Assembly (NCBI GenBank): GCA_964552195.1
Contig: CAZKFM010000002.1
Coordinates: 434,001-498,000 of the forward strand
Direction of reading: 5' to 3'
DNA: 64,000 bases
Source of the DNA: CAZKAP01 sp964552195
Lineage (GTDB): Bacteria > Bacteroidota > Bacteroidia > Flavobacteriales > Flavobacteriaceae
Under the pieces are notes generated by a model. The model made no database searches. It was not told the DNA's origin and was given only the letters and a program-made list of their open reading frames with translations. This document shows, in pieces, positions 62,252 through 64,000 of the stretch. Positions within the stretch are counted from its first letter, which is position 1. The number at the start of each line of letters is the position of its first letter. Position numbers and translations under genes: made by a program.

Positions 62252-62878
62252 TTAGCTCAGGGCAAAAAAAGCGAAAAAGACCAGCTGTGCGAGGAAGGTA
62301 TGCAAACTGACCTGGTAATCGCCTTTGATCTTAAGGCTCCCCAGTATCCCCTGAAAAATCAGTGCCAGGGCAAACCAGCTGATGTAGTTCTCGACCGGAG
62401 GTTCTCCGGAAAACGACCAGAAATCAAATCGTGGAGCACTGCGTTCCATAAGCAGGTCGAGGACAAGCATGAGGCAGGCACCTATAAGTGGGGCCAGTGC
62501 GTAACTCGGGTACCAGCGGTAGGCAATCTGAAAAGTAACCAGAGATAGCACGGCCCAGAAAACACCGATCAGGTAGGGCACACCCCAGACCTTAGGGCCG
62601 AAATTCTCTCCATAGGCATAATCGCCGAAGGGGATACCCTGACTCACCCCGATCCACTCGGCCGTCATACCCAAGAGTCCGATAAGGAGAAATACGATCC
62701 ACTTTCGAATGCTACTCAAGGGGTAAAAAAACACGATTATGATCAGGATCAGTGAGAGGTTTAGCGGTGTTCGTTCTATAAACCAGGTTTCATGCCCCAG
62801 AGATATTCCGATCATCGCCGAGATGTGAAACAACCAGAGTACCCCTATAGGATATGCTCGATGCAGTTTGAGTGGCAT
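62252..62878 (-). CDS. CruF-like carotenoid 1',2'-hydratase (DUF422)
   Basis: 208 residues with about seven membrane helices. DUF422 signature AEWIGVSQGIPFGDYAYGEN and PFGDY. Family members hydrate the 1',2' double bond of a psi end of gamma-carotene-type carotenoids. I use ATG 62878, which follows the upstream desaturase stop (62889-62891) by 10 nt; the frame extends to 62944 but that part overlaps the desaturase. Transcribed after the desaturase gene as one operon. Confidence 0.85.
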   Translation of the reverse strand: MPLKLHRAYPIGVLWLFHISAMIGISLGHETWFIERTPLNLSLILIIIVFFYPLSSIRKWIVFLLIGLLGMTAEWIGVSQGIPFGDYAYGENFGPKVWGVPYLIGVFWAVLSLVTFQIAYRWYPSYALAPLIGACLMLVLDLLMERSAPRFDFWSFSGEPPVENYISWFALALIFQGILGSLKIKGDYQVSLHTFLAQLVFFAFFALS

Positions 62879-62888
62879 AGTGGGTCGA

Positions 62889-64000
62889 TTACGGGATAAG
62901 GTCTGAGGTAATCCTGCCCGAAAGAAGGCAGAGTGGAATACCACCCCCCGGATGGACTGATCCTCCGCAAAAATAGAGGTTTTTTATGTCGGAACTGAAG
63001 TTGGGGTGTCTCAAAAAAGCTGCAAAGCGATCGTTGGAGGCGGCACCGTACAGTGCACCCCGGAAGGATTGAGTATCCCTTTGAATACCCGGGGGGTCCC
63101 ATACAAATTCAGTTCTGATGTGCTTCTGGATTTCGGTATCCAGCATCCGGTTAATTTTTCGGATGATGAAGTCCCTGACAAGGGTGGTGCGAGACTTCCA
63201 GTCCTGTCCGTAATCGCCCGGTGCATTGACCATGACAAACCAGTTTTCGTGACCCTCGGGCGCATCATCCCTGCATTCCTTAGAACTGACATTGATATAG
63301 ATCGTCGGATCGCGGAAAACCTCTTTCTTTTGGAAAATGGCATCGAATTCACCTGGATAATCTTCGCTGAAGAGGATATTATGCAAGTCAAGCTCTTGAA
63401 ATTCCCGATCTATGCCCCAGTAGAAATTAAGCGCAGAACTCGAACGTTCCTGACGTAGTATCTTCTCCGGAGCTTTCTCTTGTGGCAGCAGCTGCCGGTA
63501 GGTGGGTACGATGTCCATATTGGATACCACTATGTCGGCTCGGACAGGCCCAGTAACGGTCATTACACCCGTGGCCTTGCCGTTGGTGGTTTGTATGCGC
63601 TTTACAGGGGTCGCGAAGTGAAATTCAATTCCCAGATCCAGTGAAAGTCGGTACAAACCCTGACTGATCTGGTGCATGCCACCTTCGGGGAAGTACGTGC
63701 CGTAGTGCATTTCCAGATGGGGTATGAGCGACATGATGCCCGGCGTCTTATAGGGGTTGGAGCCGTTATATGTGGCATAACGATTAAAGAGCTGTACCAA
63801 CTTTTCGTTGGTAAAGGCCCGGCGATTGGTTGCATCCAGAGTTCCGAAAAGGTCCAGGGAGCCCATGGACGCTATGGCCTTAAGGGTATCTGTACTGAGA
63901 TAGGTGTTTGCCTTATGCAGTGATTTTTCGAGGAAAAGACTCCGTGTAAGCTCATACTTACTGCGGTTTTGACGAAGGAAGGAACGTATGCTGCGCGGGT
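62889..64000 (-). CDS. CrtI/CrtD-type carotenoid desaturase (N terminus beyond window)
   Basis: The frame stays open to the window's right edge (codons ...RSFLRQNRSKYELTRSLFL up to base 64000), so the start is missing; about 370 C-terminal residues are visible. Markers of the phytoene desaturase family are RYATYNGSNPYKTPGIMSLI, FPEGGMHQISQGLYRLSLDL and the C-terminal FAD-binding FCGGSVHPGGGIPLCLLSG. With CruF next to it, 1'-hydroxy carotenoid 3',4'-desaturase (CrtD) is the best guess, but phytoene desaturase (CrtI) cannot be excluded. Confidence 0.85.
   Translation of the reverse strand, partial: PRSIRSFLRQNRSKYELTRSLFLEKSLHKANTYLSTDTLKAIASMGSLDLFGTLDATNRRAFTNEKLVQLFNRYATYNGSNPYKTPGIMSLIPHLEMHYGTYFPEGGMHQISQGLYRLSLDLGIEFHFATPVKRIQTTNGKATGVMTVTGPVRADIVVSNMDIVPTYRQLLPQEKAPEKILRQERSSSALNFYWGIDREFQELDLHNILFSEDYPGEFDAIFQKKEVFRDPTIYINVSSKECRDDAPEGHENWFVMVNAPGDYGQDWKSRTTLVRDFIIRKINRMLDTEIQKHIRTEFVWDPPGIQRDTQSFRGALYGAASNDRFAAFLRHPNFSSDIKNLYFCGGSVHPGGGIPLCLLSGRITSDLIP

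Overview
This window is chromosomal DNA from a Bacteroidota bacterium, most likely class Flavobacteriia. The evidence is a type IX secretion (T9SS) trio (type-B-sorted giant adhesin, PorP/SprF, OmpA-like lipoprotein partner), a DUF3467 gene directly after rpoC, a DUF4295 micro-gene after rpmB-rpmG, many DUF-type families typical of the phylum (DUF4369, DUF5916, TIGR03643), few Shine-Dalgarno sequences, and promoters of the Bacteroidota form TTG-N19/20-TAnnTTTG. No plasmid, phage, IS element, CRISPR array or rRNA gene is visible. Most of the window is ordinary core chromosome.

Layout. 1-12.9 kb: translation/transcription superoperon on the + strand: tuf (5' cut by the window edge), tRNA-Trp, secE, nusG, rplK, rplA, rplJ, rplL, an attenuator-like hairpin, rpoB, rpoC, DUF3467. 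13-15.8 kb: a reductase and prfC on the - strand. 16-23.9 kb: the T9SS-linked trio, led by a 1627-residue secreted protein built from five ~230-residue super-repeats of calcium-binding type-3 thrombospondin motifs. 24-25.8 kb: idi, mannose-6-phosphate isomerase and a small conserved gene. 25.8-32 kb: - strand envelope genes (DUF4369 lipoprotein, DUF819 membrane protein, DUF5916 barrel, alpha/beta hydrolase, SPFH protein). 32-36.8 kb: S1/P1 nuclease, TIGR03643 protein, TlpA-like oxidoreductase, an AraC regulator translationally coupled to an AlkB homologue, and two tandem paralogous small exported proteins. 36.9-42.2 kb: htpG, a regulatory intergenic region with an 18-bp palindrome inside a promoter and a strong terminator, then a TetR-like regulator, an ABC1/UbiB kinase and a FabH-like synthase.

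42.5-53.7 kb: a sodium:solute symporter, recR, an overlapping operon (2-oxoacid dehydrogenase E2, DEDDh exonuclease, FAH hydrolase, Hpt protein, cinA), the rpmB-rpmG-DUF4295-ftsY block, a serine hydrolase and rimO. 53.7-55 kb: a - strand cluster of a BLUF blue-light sensor, a small unknown protein and an SRPBCC protein. 55-62.2 kb: two periplasmic peptidyl-prolyl isomerase/chaperone genes, a MoxR ATPase, aconitase, a cysteine-less thioredoxin-fold protein and a CrtA-like carotenoid monooxygenase. 62.2-64 kb: - strand carotenoid genes (CruF-like hydratase and a CrtI/CrtD desaturase cut by the window edge).

The most noteworthy items are the palindrome/promoter/terminator element upstream of the TetR-like gene (candidate ~100-nt RNA), the TSP3 super-repeat adhesin, the carotenoid end-group cluster with an unusual CrtA homologue, the light-sensor cluster, and the paired exported proteins with a shared leader opposite an AraC regulator. 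I did not find a clearly new multi-gene defence or mobile system.
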